DNA of 64,000 nt from Malachius bipustulatus (GCA_910589415.1 OU342631.1:59300598-59364597), one strand, 5' to 3'. Positions 22,432 through 34,741 are shown, numbered from the stretch's first letter. Translations and numbers: made by a program. Notes: generated from the sequence alone by a model not told the origin.

Positions 22432-22724
22432 ATGTTTTTGAAGAAAAATATGTTACGCCACTGCTTTTTCTTAAAGTAAAAAATATTTTTGAAGTCCCCA
22501 TCCCTTTCCAAGCAAATGTGGTCTCTTGATTTTTTTCCGTTTGACGTATAGTTTTTGCATAAAAAAATAAAACTCAATCATTAACAAGTATTAAAAACGA
22601 TCAAGGTATTTGGTAAGAAGCAGATTTTGTTTTGTAAACATAAAAGTTTTGACAGTTTTCTACCTAGTTTAGTTGTCACGTATTTAAGTCATTAAAATTA
22701 ACAATACATTATTAATACAAGATT

Positions 22725-22830
22725 TTCCTTACGAAAATCGCAGCGATTTCGTAAGGAAAATCTTGGCCTGCTGGCGGCGTCGGGCCTTCGGCCCTCCATG
22801 GCGGGCCTTCGGCCCGTATTGTCAGTAGAT
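22725..22830. repeat. GC-rich hairpins in the foldback E interior
   Basis: GATTTTCCTTACGAAAATCG pairs with CGATTTCGTAAGGAAAATC, followed by tandem GGGCCTTCGGCCC stems. Non-coding. Confidence 0.7.
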
Positions 22831-24189
22831 CCCAGTCAAAGGTGAAATTTGTCATCAGTTTTTTTTTTTTTAATTCAGTTTTTCTATATCAGTACGGCCC
22901 GGAAAGCATTAGATTCCCTGTCAAAGTTAACGCCTGTCACCTCCTTTTTTTTACTATTTTTTCTATATTGCTCCTGAAGGACCAATATGTGAACTTACGA
23001 AAATTCGCGTGGAAGTTAGATACACGTAAAAGTTACTTTCGTGTTAGTTTGAGTGGAGGGTGAGCGGAAAGACCCTTTTCTTAGTCACATGCGAGTACCT
23101 CCGAGATCTTATTTGGATCACCGCGAACAGATTTACATCGAAAAATGTGCGAAAAACACTTTTTCCTTTGAGAACATGAATGACCATTGAAAATTTTCGC
23201 TTCCAACCGACTAAATCGCACGCCATTTTATTAAAATCGTTCAAACAAAGTCGGCGGTTATATTAAACAGAAGTTAATATATGCAACTAAAGCAAATTAG
23301 TGCACGACATTTGAACTCTTACCGGAAAGTCAATTCTTGCGAACGTAAACTTCGAAATTTCGTCCAAATACTCGGCCATTTTCGATCCGCTGTAGCGTCG
23401 CCATTTTTGAAACTTGAGCGAAAAAAAAATAAATTGTGACAAAAGAATTCTTCGACTACCAAGCGCAAGTCATCCCCGAATCTCTCTGTACCCGGAAATT
23501 GCGAAGAAAAAAGTTTCCGAATTTTTGCTAATTTTCTCGTATTTTGCATGAAAATCGGCGAAGTTTTCAAAGAGAAAATGTGCATTTCTGATATTTTTTA
23601 TTGTAACTTCGGCCTCGATTATCGTAAGAAGATCGCAAAGGTAACGTCGTGTAGGCGAAAAGTGGTGCTAGGCGACTGCAAAGTATCGTCGTAATTGACC
23701 TAATAGTTTGTCATTTATAAGCTGTCAAAGTTGATTTTGAAAAAAAGAACTGACCAATTTTCAAAAGCGCCTGTAGCGGCCATTTTGGAAGATTTCGTGA
23801 TCGCATTTTAACTTTTCGGTTGCAGAGGAGATAACCTATCGACGAAAAACAATCGTCGATTCGACGCACTCATCGTTCCGGAGAAAATAACCGAGCAAGT
23901 TTTTTTCTGAAAATGAAGAAGGAGAACGAACCCCCTCTTCAAAAATCAAAAAAATCAAAACGGTTAAAAATTTCAGAACGATACGTTTGAATCGTAAAGA
24001 GTCTCGAACCGAAGACCGTTTCTCGCTTACTCTCTTAATTTCGGAGAAAATGGCGTTCGAATATCTAATTATGCAGAAAATACGTAAACGCGACCTAGGA
24101 CCTAGGACCTAGGGATATAATTTTTAATGATTCGAAAAATCAAGATGGCGGTTTTTATTTTGACGTGACGAAGAGACTCTAAGCTACAA
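22831..24189. other. Interior of foldback E, left part
   Basis: Less AT-rich than its surroundings, with no recognised gene. Frames up to 88 codons lack domains. Confidence 0.45.
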
Positions 24190-24665
24190 CACTGACAGCT
24201 GTCAAATATCAAATCTGACCGGCATTTATTCAAATTATGAGTTCAGCACATGCGGAATGTTCGGCTATTATACGCGGAGCGAAAAATTTTGACAGCTGTC
24301 AAATGTCAAATCTGACAGCTGTCAAATATGTCAGTGATAAAATATATCAAATCTTAAGTTGAGGTTTTGCGGAAAGTTCGGCTATACGAAGCGCGAAGCG
24401 CGAAAATTTTTGACAGCTGTCAAATGTCAAATCTGACAGCTGTCAAACACGTCAGTTGTCAAATATGTAAAATCTTAAGTTCAGGCTATGCGAACAGTTC
24501 GGCTATACGGATGAGCGCGAAGCGCGAAAAATTTTGACAGCTCTCAAATGTCAAATCTGACAGCTGTCAAATTTCAAATGTAACAGCTGTCAAACATGTC
24601 GAATTTCAAGTTGAAGTCATGCTGAAAGTTCGGCTACTTGCGGCGTGAAGCGTGATTTTTTTTTT
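24190..24665. repeat. Tandem array of TGACAGCTGTCA palindromes
   Basis: Units of about 121-124 bp share GGAAAGTTCGGCTAT, GCGCGAAGCGCGAAAA and pairs of TGACAGCTGTCA. Perfect palindromes start at 24193, 24290, 24313, 24411, 24434 and 24558, with one-base variants near 24535 and 24580. Within a unit they are spaced exactly 23 bp. Confidence 0.85.
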
Positions 24666-25979
24666 CACAGCTCTCAAAACTGATAGCGCTTTTTTTTAAT
24701 TAAATATGAAACAAAAAAAAAATATCTACATACCTGTAAAAAAAAAATTGAAAAAATTAAAAAAAAAAGTGAAAGTAGGTTTTGCTGGGATTCGATCGCG
24801 AAATCTGAGCTGAAACTGATGATAAAACTGTGCGGGTACGCGTGCACCCACTTGAAAATGCTTAAAAATTGTCGAAAACAACCTCTCATAAAAAATATCA
24901 GATCTCCGTTAAAATTGAATTTCCGAATTAAATTTTGGTAGAAACGTGATCTATAAGCATAGACAATCCTAAAATATCCACTACATAACCCGGCAATGAC
25001 CGGATAAGTCTGGTATGAAGAGAAAAAAAACACCAATTTTTAACCAAATCTGACATCTGAAATCAATTAATTTACTTGTGACGTCACAACTAGGAAAATT
25101 ATTTTTAAATCAGACACCGGTCCGAATTTTCTTTAATAACTTTTTTATTGAAATAACGAGAAAACCGCAAATTTTCCGGGAAAATGTTCCAAATAAAAAA
25201 AGTAGTAATCGGTGTGCTCCTCAAAAAATCTTTGATTGAATATTTCGCTAGGATGCACCGTTTCTGAGAAAATTTTTTTTTTGGTGTTTAGAAAAAGCAA
25301 CAGATTTTTTTGTTTTTTGAATAAGTCGCTTTTGTCGACTTTTCACGTGAAATTTCAACATTATCTTTTTTTTAGGCAATGAACGACTCTAACACACTGC
25401 TTTGTCGTTTTTCCGATCGATTTGAGAAATTTCAAAAAAAAATCGAAATTATGCGCAGAAAGTGAGGCAACATTTCAATTTTTTACTTATTTTTAATATT
25501 CCGCTCACCTAATTATTTTTTCGAAAAACGATCCCTACAAAGTTTGTACGTCCATTCTTTCCCTAAGTAACTGTACTAGCTGAATTTGTCCGCGATGTAC
25601 CGTTACCGAGAAACAAATCCTTAAGTCGGGACGTTTTAAAAAAAATACGGCCCTGAACGGGGGCCTTAAAATCCTCGGATCCGGCCCATTTTCAATAGGT
25701 CGTATTTGGGGGTCCCCAGGTACGTCCCCACCAAGTTTCATCCCGATCGATACAACTTTCAGACACTTGGAGTGTTTCCTAGCCGATTGCCGAAAAATCC
25801 CGAAATTCCCGAAAAAAAGACACTTCCCGGGAACGGATCTCGCTCATTTTCAATAGGCATCGTGGGACCGTGCGCCGCTTCAACCGAGCCAAATTTCATC
25901 TTTCCCAGATGAAAACTGGCGGCTGTAGAGTGTTTCCTAGAAAAGTCACAGAACAACAGACTGACCGACAGATATTTTA
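24666..25979. other. Interior of foldback E, right part
   Basis: No gene recognised. Text such as CCGATCGATACAACTTTCAG and the TTTCCTAG blocks (25788, 25935) suggest remnants of another repeat, but I could not pair them. Confidence 0.4.
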
Positions 25980-26304
25980 GCGGCGATACTTTCCGTATTC
26001 TTCTTAAAGTACCATACCCGCAAATCGGGCGTAGGCTACCTCTCGCATATGTCTGTGGTGCGCGAGTTATCAGTTTACACAGACATATGGGATCTCCCTT
26101 TTTATTGCCGGAGTCCGAACGGCACTGTTTGAAAGGTTTTACTAGGCAAGGGTACTTGCGGTGGTTTGCCATTGCCTTCCGCAAGGTGCATCCCGATCTT
26201 GGCTTGAGAAACACAACAAATAATTGTCGGCTGCTGGTGAGTTTCGAACCAAGGTGTATCGGCACGGCGGACCACCGCGCTATCCACTGCGCCACGGGAC
26301 CCAC
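25980..26304 (-). mobile_element. tRNA-derived SINE
   Basis: On the minus strand the head contains a pol III A box TGGCGCAGTGG (26284-26294) and B box GGTTCGAAACTC (26239-26250), correctly ordered and spaced for a tRNA (arginine-like head GGTCCCGTGGCGCAGTGG). A non-tRNA body runs to about 25980. No acceptor-stem closure is seen, so it is not a working tRNA gene. Frames of up to 181 codons over it are accidental. Confidence 0.75.
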
Positions 26305-27464
26305 AACAATCTTCCGTATACTTACTCAAAATTAATAAAATTTATATTTTCAATATAAATTGTATTATTTTCGTAAGTAAAAACATGGTCCAATTTACGA
26401 ATTCAGAACTTGCAGACATACATTACATGTATGTATTACATACTTGCAGGAGGTGGACATTTCTAACACCTGATTTAATTTGTTTCGTTGTGCGTTTAGT
26501 TATCAATTTTCTGTTACTATTCCAAAATGTATGTAGATTACTTTTTTTTCATAATTTTACAGTTTAAAAATTATTTTCTTATAAACTGTTCAAAGTTATT
26601 GTTCTTATAAGTGGTCTACCGCGGTGTTAATGATTGAGTTTTATTTTTTTATGCAAAAACTATACGTCAAACGGAAAAAAATCAAGAGACCACATTTGCT
26701 TGGAAAGGGATGGGGACTTCAAAAATATTTTTTACTTTAAGAAAAAGCAGTGGCGTAACATATTTTTCTTCAAAAACATTTAATTCAAAACCCGTACAGA
26801 CGCCAGTGGTAAAAGTACTAAAATTGTTTTCGCCTCATGAAATGCATGTTGATGCATAGAAGGCGTGTACCAAATTTCAAAAAAATATCAGGGCTAATAT
26901 CACAGTTATAATAAAAAACAAGTTTGTTTCTTTAAATTTTAGCACCCTGTAGTTCAAAAGTTAAGACTTTTAGGACATACGTTCATATAAAGTTTTTTTC
27001 TCAAAATTGACCCAAGAATAACCTCCTTAAATATTCGCATGTTATTAAGAAACACCCTGTATACAGGGTGTATGATAAATATACAGAAAAAAGTTTAAGG
27101 GATAGTAGGGACATCAAAACATTTTTTTCTCAATAAATATTATCCAAAAACGTTTGTTTCCGAAATACAGGTCGTTAAAATAAAATAAAAATACAACTGT
27201 TTTTGGTTACTTATAATACTTAACACGTATGAATTTGAACCGATCTTGATGACACTTGGCATGAACAATAATAATGAAACAAAGATCTTTAATTTGGCTG
27301 TTTCGCAGGTTTTGTAGATACCTCCCAGCGGCGTAGATATTCAGGGTTTTTTATTTTTCACCCTTTTCCCTCCCTGTCTTTTACGCCGCTGACTTTAGGT
27401 ATTGCAAATATAAAAACGTTATTCAATAGCCCCTCTATTTTAGAACAATAGTATATTGTGAAAC

Positions 27465-27595
27465 AAGTGCGGAAAAAAGAAAATTTCTCACGAGTGTGAA
27501 ACAATTGTGACACGAGACGAAGTCGAGTGTCACAATTCACACGAGTGTGAAATTTCTTTTCCGCACGTGCTTCACACAGTACTTTTCCTACGACC
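27465..27595. repeat. CpG-rich hairpin beside the Crypton-like exon
   Basis: GTGCGGAAAAAAGAAAATTT pairs with AAATTTCTTTTCCGCAC, and nested ACAATTGTGACACGAG pairs with CTCGAGTGTCACAATT-like blocks. It lies 14 bp below the exon end (27609). Confidence 0.7.
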
Positions 27596-27608
27596 ACAAT
27601 TTAACAGA

Positions 27609-27818
27609 TTAATTATTTAACAAATTTAACACATAAATTATTTTTTCTGACAATGCTCTGCTTTTATGACCTTTTCTCCAATTTATGAAATGTTTATAAG
27701 CAGATTCGTATTTTTCTCTCGAAACTACAGGTAGCAAATTCAAAGAACACAAACCTGCTTGTTTTCTGACTTCAGGTGGTGTATTTTCTGTTTCACATTC
27801 AGAGAAATTACAATCCAT
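27609..27818 (-). pseudogene. Crypton-like tyrosine-recombinase element, first coding exon
   Basis: 69 codons from ATG. PPEVRKQAGLCSLNLLP is followed by YESAYKHFINWRKG and ALSEKIIYVLN. This matches the N-terminal SAM-like part of insect Crypton-type proteins (pattern LP, KYE.AY..F..W, SEN), where the catalytic tyrosine domain lies far downstream. No catalytic part is present, so this is a fragment. Identification is from memory of the family pattern. Confidence 0.5.
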
Positions 27819-29040
27819 TATAATGATAGGTAGGTACCTAACTAAAGTTTATTTTTTCAGACTACCTACCTAGGTAGGTACATATTATTTTCAATTCTAC
27901 CAATGACTTTTTATTATTACTATTATATACTGTAAAATCATTGAATTCTACAGACAATATTATTATTATTTATTATTAGACTCCGTATAAACTAAAAATA
28001 AGTGACGTGAGCGGAGAGACGTGGTAGATAATAACAATGATTTAAGAGAGGTTATATATTATTGATATGCAACTTCTACACAATAACGCAAGCGCTGCGC
28101 GTCGTAGATTGAAGTTAGTAGAGGTGTGCGAGTTATTTTCACGATCACGTTCGTGAATTTGATTTGGCTGTTATTAGCGATCAACTCGTAAATTTTAATA
28201 ATTACTGCCACAAGAGAATAATGAGTCTATTTTATAGTCTTGTCGGGTTCTATGTTATCCCATTTGTGTTTATTTTATTACCTTGAAGCTTTAAATGAAT
28301 AGTTATTCCATTAACAATAAGTAACAGTTGAGTTCTCAGTTACCGCCCATCACTATTGTTTACATACATTAAAACAGTACGGAAATGGTTTTTGGCTATG
28401 CCTTATGTCACTTTGTCGCACAGTTTTGGATACGTGCGAAATCTGCTAGTTTGCGCACAAAAAACGATGCGCAAAGTAGTGTTTTGTATAGTGGTCGTAG
28501 GAAAAATATATTTCCTAATAGTTTTTTTTTTCACATGGCGCGCGCATATAAGTTCCCCTTGAAAAATTCTAATAGAATAATTTTTAATGAAATCAACATT
28601 AATTTTGAAATGTAAATATCCCAACATTACCAGAGAAAATTTAAAATATCTCAAAAACGGTGCACCGTAGCAAATAAGTAAAAAATATTTTGTTGTTCAT
28701 AATGCAGGGGCTATTGGATAAAGTTTTTGTATTTTAAATAAAGTCAGTGGGGTAAAAAAAAAGGGAGGAAAAGTGGCGCAAACCCTGAATTACACCGCTG
28801 GAAGGCAACTACAAAACCTGAAAAATCCAAATTGAAGATCTTTGTTTGTTTATTGTTCAAGAAGTTATAACCGGAAACTGTTAATTTATTTTTTAAGTTT
28901 AACTCCCTGTATTTCGAAAACGAAGTTTTAGGTCAAAAAATGATAAAGAGAAAAAATGTTTGTTTTGACGCCCCTACTGCCTCTAAAAATTTGTCGGTAC
29001 ATTTTTGTTACCAACTGCATTTTTTGCCTTTTTTTAATTC

Positions 29041-29869
29041 AGAAAGAAAGTAAAAGTAAAAAACTAAGAATAATCTTTTTTTCAAAATAAGAATCCTGTT
29101 TATTAGGTATTGCTTTTGATATTGTCTGAGAAATTACAGTGGATACGGTATATTGTTTTCGCAGTTTTGGAGTTTCAATCGTGTTGTTTATAATCTACTA
29201 ATTAAAAAAAAAAAGAAATTGTTTTCTTAGAATGACGTCAGTATGACGTATTCGCTGAAAGTATTTTCTTCTGTTTTTCGAAAAAAAAACAGGCAAACAT
29301 CCTATTCTTATTTTCACACCCTGTACCTTGATACACAGTATCATTGAGAGAGGTATTATTATTATTATATCCCTGATGAAAAAGTGGCAAATAATAATTA
29401 TTTTTTTTCGGTAGGTAAGTTCTTAATTTTCCCGAGTTATTTGAAAATGAAACTGGTCAATATTTTGTTTTAATGTACGAGTATTTTTAATAAAAAAAAT
29501 ATTTATTAGACTTAAACCTTGAAATATTACAAAATACCGTTTAATAAAGCTGCAAACAGTGCAAACTGATGAATGTGAGAGTTCAAGAACGAAGAAGTAT
29601 CCGCAAGTATTTCTAAAATAAATAAATATACCTAACTGATAATAGAATTTATTTACTTCCCTGTTACTGTACCTGCTTTACTCTGCCAAGAAGTACGCTG
29701 GGATTTCCGTTACAGAAATTTCTTTTTGGTAAGTGATTTATACCCCTATAATTTACCATGATAAGTCAACTTTCCTTAAATCTTCGGACGACTTATACCT
29801 ATACAAGTAAAGTTGCACCCCATGTGCGGGTGTGGGGAATTCCAGAATTCTTGCTGGTGTACAGGGTGT
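29041..29869. other. Gene-free AT-rich interval
   Basis: No gene recognised. A lone ACACCCTGTACC end at 29314 may be a foldback remnant. Confidence 0.45.
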
Positions 29870-30206
29870 CCAGATTTCGTTGTAATTGCGGGGTATCTCG
29901 CTTATTAGCAGAGATAGAGCGATGCGGTTTCCGCGACACGTTGCTACTTTTTTGTGAAACGAAAGAAACCGTAACCAATTTTTTCATAGCCACCTTTGTT
30001 TTTGAGATACAGGGCGAAATTGAAAATTTGTACTTTTGGGGCATACCTCGTATCTTGATAATGGGTAATGATATTGAAAACACAAGAATGGTATCTTGTG
30101 TATATTTTTACGTAGAATTCAGTGGCGTGCTTTGTTTTTTCCTAAAGTCGATAGTATTCGATATATAAGCTAAACTTAGGTTTTCTTAAATGGGACACCC
30201 TGTATA
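29870..30206. mobile_element. Short MITE with TACAGGGTGTCC ends
   Basis: 337 bp from TACAGGGTGTCCAGATTTCG to GGGACACCCTGTA, with short terminal inverted repeats only. A 136-codon plus frame and a 94-codon minus frame cross it, but neither has a recognisable domain. Confidence 0.7.
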
Positions 30207-30379
30207 TTTTCTACTATTTGGGTCCAGTTTGTCGTAAGCTTTACGAAAATATATAACACTCTATAGTTATTATCTATATTAAGGTAAAAAATTTACACAA
30301 GTGTTTAGCATGACATTTGAAACAAAAAACTATAATTTTAATAATAAAAAATCAAAATTTATTAAAAAAGATATAATAA

Positions 30380-31030
30380 TAGTTATTTATTATACAAGGG
30401 AAAAAAGTGATAGATTTTCGCTCGAGATGTGATTTCGTCCCCGACGCGTGTTAGCGGAGGGGACAAACACTTCGAGAGCTAAAATCGTACTTTTTTCTTG
30501 TGTGTAATATACAATTTTTTTCTGCGAGAAGAAATATCAGTGTTAGAATGTCGAAAAACGTAGTTAGATAACGGAAAATAACTTTGGACTGTTGATCTAT
30601 GTTGTATTTAAATTTTCAAACTGGTAGACTTTTGTAGTAATCGACGTTGCCTGGTAACGAAACGATTTAATTCGATAAACGTCATAATTTAATTAAAATT
30701 TCAGATAGTTTTGCAAAGATTCTTGTAAGGTCTCAATGAGTGAATTTATTAATATGGATGATTGTTATGAAAATTCCCTTAATAATTGCCATTTGGATAA
30801 TAAGGTAACTTTCCTTTACGTATATTTGATATTATAAATTTAATGATATCTGAGTGTTAATAGTAGCTATACCTAAGCCGCCATTTCGGGGAAATAAGTA
30901 CTCATTTATTTCCCTGTTAATTAATTTTTTTCCCCGATAAGATACAGCTCATATAATGAGGCATTTTTCTACCTGTCAACGGGGAAAAAAGGTCAAACTT
31001 TTAGCCCGTCGCAGAAAAAAAATTATTATT
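30380..31030 (+). mobile_element. Crypton-like 5' region, copy 1
   Basis: Carries a hairpin (TTATACAAGGGAAAAAAGTG at 30390 and TTTTTTCTTGTGTGTAATATA near 30490, with CCCCGACGCG core), then GTAATCGACGTTGCCTGGTA, then a small exon at 30736-30804. The same order recurs, more decayed, at 32070-32560. Confidence 0.6.
30736..30804 (+). CDS. Small first exon, Crypton-like
   Basis: ATG plus 22 codons (MSEFINMDDCYENSLNNCHL) ending at the donor AAG|GTAACT. Position after a CpG hairpin and acidic composition resemble the start of the exon at 27609-27818. No downstream exon recognised. Low certainty. Confidence 0.35.
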
Positions 31031-31199
31031 TATGGGTTTTTCGTTCTTTTCGTGTAAATAACTTTTTAAGGAAGGAAAATTTAAAAATAGGAAACCAGTT
31101 TTTTTTGGTTTGAAAAGTCATACTCAATATTTGTGTAATTTTTTACACCTAATTATAAATCACATCACGAATATGTATGTATAATAAACTTTAGAGGTC

Positions 31200-31275
31200 A
31201 ATATTATATCAATTTTTAAGGAAAAATGGAACCCTCGCTCGCTTCGCTCGTTCTTCCCACAAAAAGTTATTTAAT
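31200..31275. repeat. Hairpin CTCGCTTCGCTCG
   Basis: A CTCGCTCGCTTCGCTCG stem within AT-rich DNA, like the CGAAGC-type hairpins elsewhere. Confidence 0.4.
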
Positions 31276-31406
31276 TGTAAAAAAAATATTCCTGCATATG
31301 GTATAAATTACTATGAGAACATTACAGAACTGATCTGGATGACGAAGCTCCATGCAATTGATTGAGAAAGTGAAATTGTAGAAGAAATTTTTTTAAATTT
31401 TATTTC

Positions 31407-33072
31407 TACAGGGTGCCGCTAGAAGGTACCACCAACGCTCTACCACAGATTCCTGAGTAAAAAATATGACGAAGTTATCCATGTCCAAAAATGCACCCTT
31501 TTCAAGATGCAGCCCTTAAAAGGAAATACACGCTATCTAGAATAAGTAAAATATGGATTAACTGAGAAAATTCAAAATTTCATCCCCTACTACTATTGTT
31601 AAAACCTATAAGCTGTCATAGTTTTACAAACATTGGCCAGAGGGTGTTCTTGTTTTTCATGTCAACGTCACACTTTTTGCTCCTGAACTTTTTTATCCGC
31701 ACGCCAGTGTATTTTCTATCCCAAAAGTATTCCTAAACTTTTTGTCCTCCTATAAAAGTTTAGTATCTTGCATCGTTTTCCCGTAATTATTTTTTTATGA
31801 TGGACCTACTACACTACTTAAAACGTGTTTTTGTGAAAATCTCTTTGTTAATTTAAATATTAATTTCAACAACAACTGTCCACCACAAAAATATGCCAAT
31901 TTAATCGCAATTATTTTATCCCTCAAAGGCCCCCATTTAAAGATGATGGTCGACTGAATATTTTCCAAAATAAGAAAAAAATGAATTAAATGGAAAACTT
32001 TAGTTTCTCCGCTTACTACGATTACTCTCAAGGTCAATAAATATGAAAAAAATTATTTCTGTGGAACAATTATTGTTATTTATTATACAAGGGAAAAATT
32101 TATAGATTTGTAGCTCTAAAATCGTACTTTTTTCTTGTGTATAATGTACCATTTATTCTGCGTGAGAAGAAAACCCCGGTACTAGAAGATCGAAAAACGT
32201 AATTAGAATTTTGATGAAAATGCAGTTGAATTTTCAAACTGCAGCAGGTCTAATTTTTGTAGTAATCGACGTTGCCTCGTAACGAAACGATTTAACGCGA
32301 TAAAAATGTCATAATTTAATTAATATTGATGAAAGTTTTGCAAAGATGCTTGTAAGTTTTCGATGAGTGAATTTAAAAATGAAAAAAAAAAGGAATTAAT
32401 ATGTAACTTTCGTGTCCGCGGCCATATCGGGGAAAAATACTCATTTTTTTCCTTCTAATTTATTTTTTCCCCGATAAAAAGCAGTCCATATAAAGAAGCA
32501 TTCTCATATCCGCCAAAGGGGATAATATTATGTCTTTTTTCCCCGTCACAGAAAAAATTATTATTTTAATTATTAAAATGAGAAAAAAACATTTCGTGTC
32601 GTAAATTCATTATTAAAAATTAATTGCGGGAATACGATGCAAGATACTAAATTTTTATAAAAGGAAAAAAAGTTTAGCAATAAGTAGGTAGTCTTTAAAT
32701 AATAAAATCAGAATCAATCAGTGGCGCGCGAAAAAAATTACCTGGGGTAAAAAGTGAGAAGTGAAATTAAAAACAGGAACACTCGATCATGTATGTGAAT
32801 GTTTGTAAAACTATTTATGTCACTTTATTGCTCTTAACAATAGTATAGTATTGCGGTGTAATGTGCAAGGTGCAAATTTGAAACTTCTCAGTTAATCCAT
32901 TATTGACTTTCTGGAAAACGTGTTTTTTTGTTCACCACCTTTGTAGGGCTGTATCTTATAAAGGGTGCCTTTTTGGACATAGATAATTCCGGTTAAATCG
33001 TCATATTTTTTACACTGCATGGAATCTGTGGTTATAGAACGTGTTGGTGGTACCTTTTAACGGCACCCTTTA
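31407..33072. mobile_element. Foldback element family G, carrying a decayed Crypton-like 5' region
   Basis: The left arm (TACAGGGTGCCGCTAGAAGG, GGTACCACCAACG, ATGTCCAAAAATGCACCCTT) pairs with the right arm (GGGTGCCTTTTTGGACATAG, CGTTGGTGGTACC, AACGGCACCCTTTA). Inside, 32070-32560 repeats the 30380-31030 Crypton-like block, with its small exon destroyed by an A-run. Confidence 0.8.
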
Positions 33073-34741
33073 TAATTAAGTCGGCCGTTAAATAAATTGC
33101 TTGCTTGAAAAAGGTCAGAAAAATGATTGAGTTTATTGGACTTGACCCACTTGGAAACTGGGAAACCCGGTCAAAAACAAAATTTCTCGTCATTGCTGTA
33201 ATCCGTCTAGCAGGAGACCAGACGTTAATGGAGGTCACGCGATATTTCGTAGCAAAACCGTGAGTATAACCTGTCATTACGCTAACGAACCACCTTCAAC
33301 GTCTGTTTTCCTGTTCAGATATACGAGTTTACTCGACAAGACAAAACATCGTATCTCCACTTTTGCCTCCGCTTCTCCCATTTCGATCTGAATGTCGTTC
33401 TGTCGAATCGACTATATGCAAGCCATGAAACAACAGTAAATTTAGAGTAGCCTAACGTTTTTAGATTAGAAAATACTAACTATAATAAAACTTCGTAGTA
33501 AATAGCAAATAAGTAGCAATTTTTTAAATAAAATAGTAGACGATAGGGTGTATTAATAAAATTGTCAAATACTGGAGTCGTTCGACAAAATAAGAAGTGT
33601 GTATGCATTCAGCTTACGAGAGAGTTCACTTATAATAATTTGGGGTAAACTAATAAAGGTTTCAGGTGCCAACATGCTCTTTTATGCTTTCAAGCTTGGA
33701 AAATAATAAATTTGCAGCCTCCCATTCTAAAATAGAGGGATGAAAGAGTAGGTAGGTATCATTATAACACCAGATAGGTAGAAGATAAAAGAATTTTGCA
33801 AATCATGTGAGTAATTTTTTCAGAATTCATTTTGAATATTTACTCTAAACAGTAGTACAGGAAAATAAGGCAAAACGGCCGATATCCAGAAAGAGTCCGG
33901 GCAGCACTTTTATGTAACATTTCGTTAGGTGACTTTTTCAGCACCCCCACCCTTGAGCATTTTGAAAAAGGTGCGGTTGTTTTAAGTTTTAGCGAATCGA
34001 TTTACTGGCTAAACGAATAACCCTATACAAAAAAAAAGTCCGATAGGTGTACTTAGAGGTACCTAGATGGTAGATTACATAGAGATTAGATGAATCATTT
34101 AAAGGTTCTGAAAAGCCGCTTCTGCTAATGTAGGTAGTTAGATTCTGAATCTGTTGAGCCATCTTCGAGAAAAAAAGAAAAGGCCTTCATCTTGTGTTAT
34201 CATTTCCGTAATTGTATTGACATTAACAATAAAAATTACAACAAATAAAAACGTTAAAAATTAAAAATATATCCAATTTTAAAGACCCAAGTAGATAAAG
34301 TTAGCCATGCTTCGGCCAGCCACACTTTCAGCTAGGGCCAATCACACTTTATAATAATATTATGAAATTTTACTCATTAATACATCATCGTACAAGTACA
34401 CTGAAAAAAGCGTAATTATTGAAACGCCACGGACAGCCACGCTTTCGGCCAAATTTCATATTTTACCCACATTTTTGTAGGCAAATTAATATTCTACAAT
34501 TTTGTGAAGTAAAGCTCCTATGTTTTCAATACATTGGTCAAAAACTGAAGTTGTAAAAACTGTAATTGATTTAAGTTATTTTTCAGAGAATATATTCCTG
34601 AAACTCTTGGAACTACAGCATAATTTTATGGAAAAACAAATTTTAGGTCTTTAACTGGACTATAAACATCCATGCAGTTGATCAATGGAACATAGTTAAG
34701 TACCTATAAGTATAAAGTCCGGTTGCAGAAACCAAATCAAT
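33073..34741. other. Gene-free AT-rich interval
   Basis: No gene recognised. An 81-codon minus frame at 33032-33277 overlaps foldback G and has no domain. Confidence 0.45.

Larger units (their letters stand above)
16301..27064. mobile_element. Foldback element family E, expanded by nested insertions
   Basis: The left arm is 16301-16577 plus 22432-22600, and the right arm is 26630-27064. Left TACAGGGTGTTTCTTAATAA matches right TTATTAAGAAACACCCTGTA, and the match continues through GGCGTCTGTACGGGTTTTGAATT. It resumes across the inserted retrotransposon at AAATGTTTTTGAAGAAAAAT and runs to TGAGTTTTATTTTTTTATGC. The 4-kb interior (22600-26630) is moderately GC-rich with an E-box-like array and a SINE. 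Confidence 0.85.
27062..29040. mobile_element. Foldback element family F with a Crypton-like exon
   Basis: The left arm (27062-27450: TACAGGGTGTATGATAAAT, GCGGCGTAGATATTCAGGG, CAATAGCCCCT) pairs with the right arm (28705-28990: AGGGGCTATTGGATA, CCCTGAATTACACCGCTGG, GACGCCCCTACTG). The right terminus is lost. The interior carries a CpG-rich hairpin (27465-27595) and a short coding exon. Confidence 0.7.

Noticed and set aside
24674..25036. 120-codon minus frame with many Phe and Tyr
   Set aside because: Translation of A-rich sequence. No membrane-protein pattern that is more than composition.
25759..26304. 181-codon minus frame
   Set aside because: Overlies the tRNA-derived SINE and its flank. 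The SINE promoter boxes explain the sequence.
26230..26304. Functional tRNA gene
   Set aside because: A and B boxes are present but the acceptor stem does not close and a SINE body follows.
29758..30168. 136-codon plus frame across the 29870-30206 MITE
   Set aside because: It crosses a non-coding MITE boundary and has no recognisable domain.
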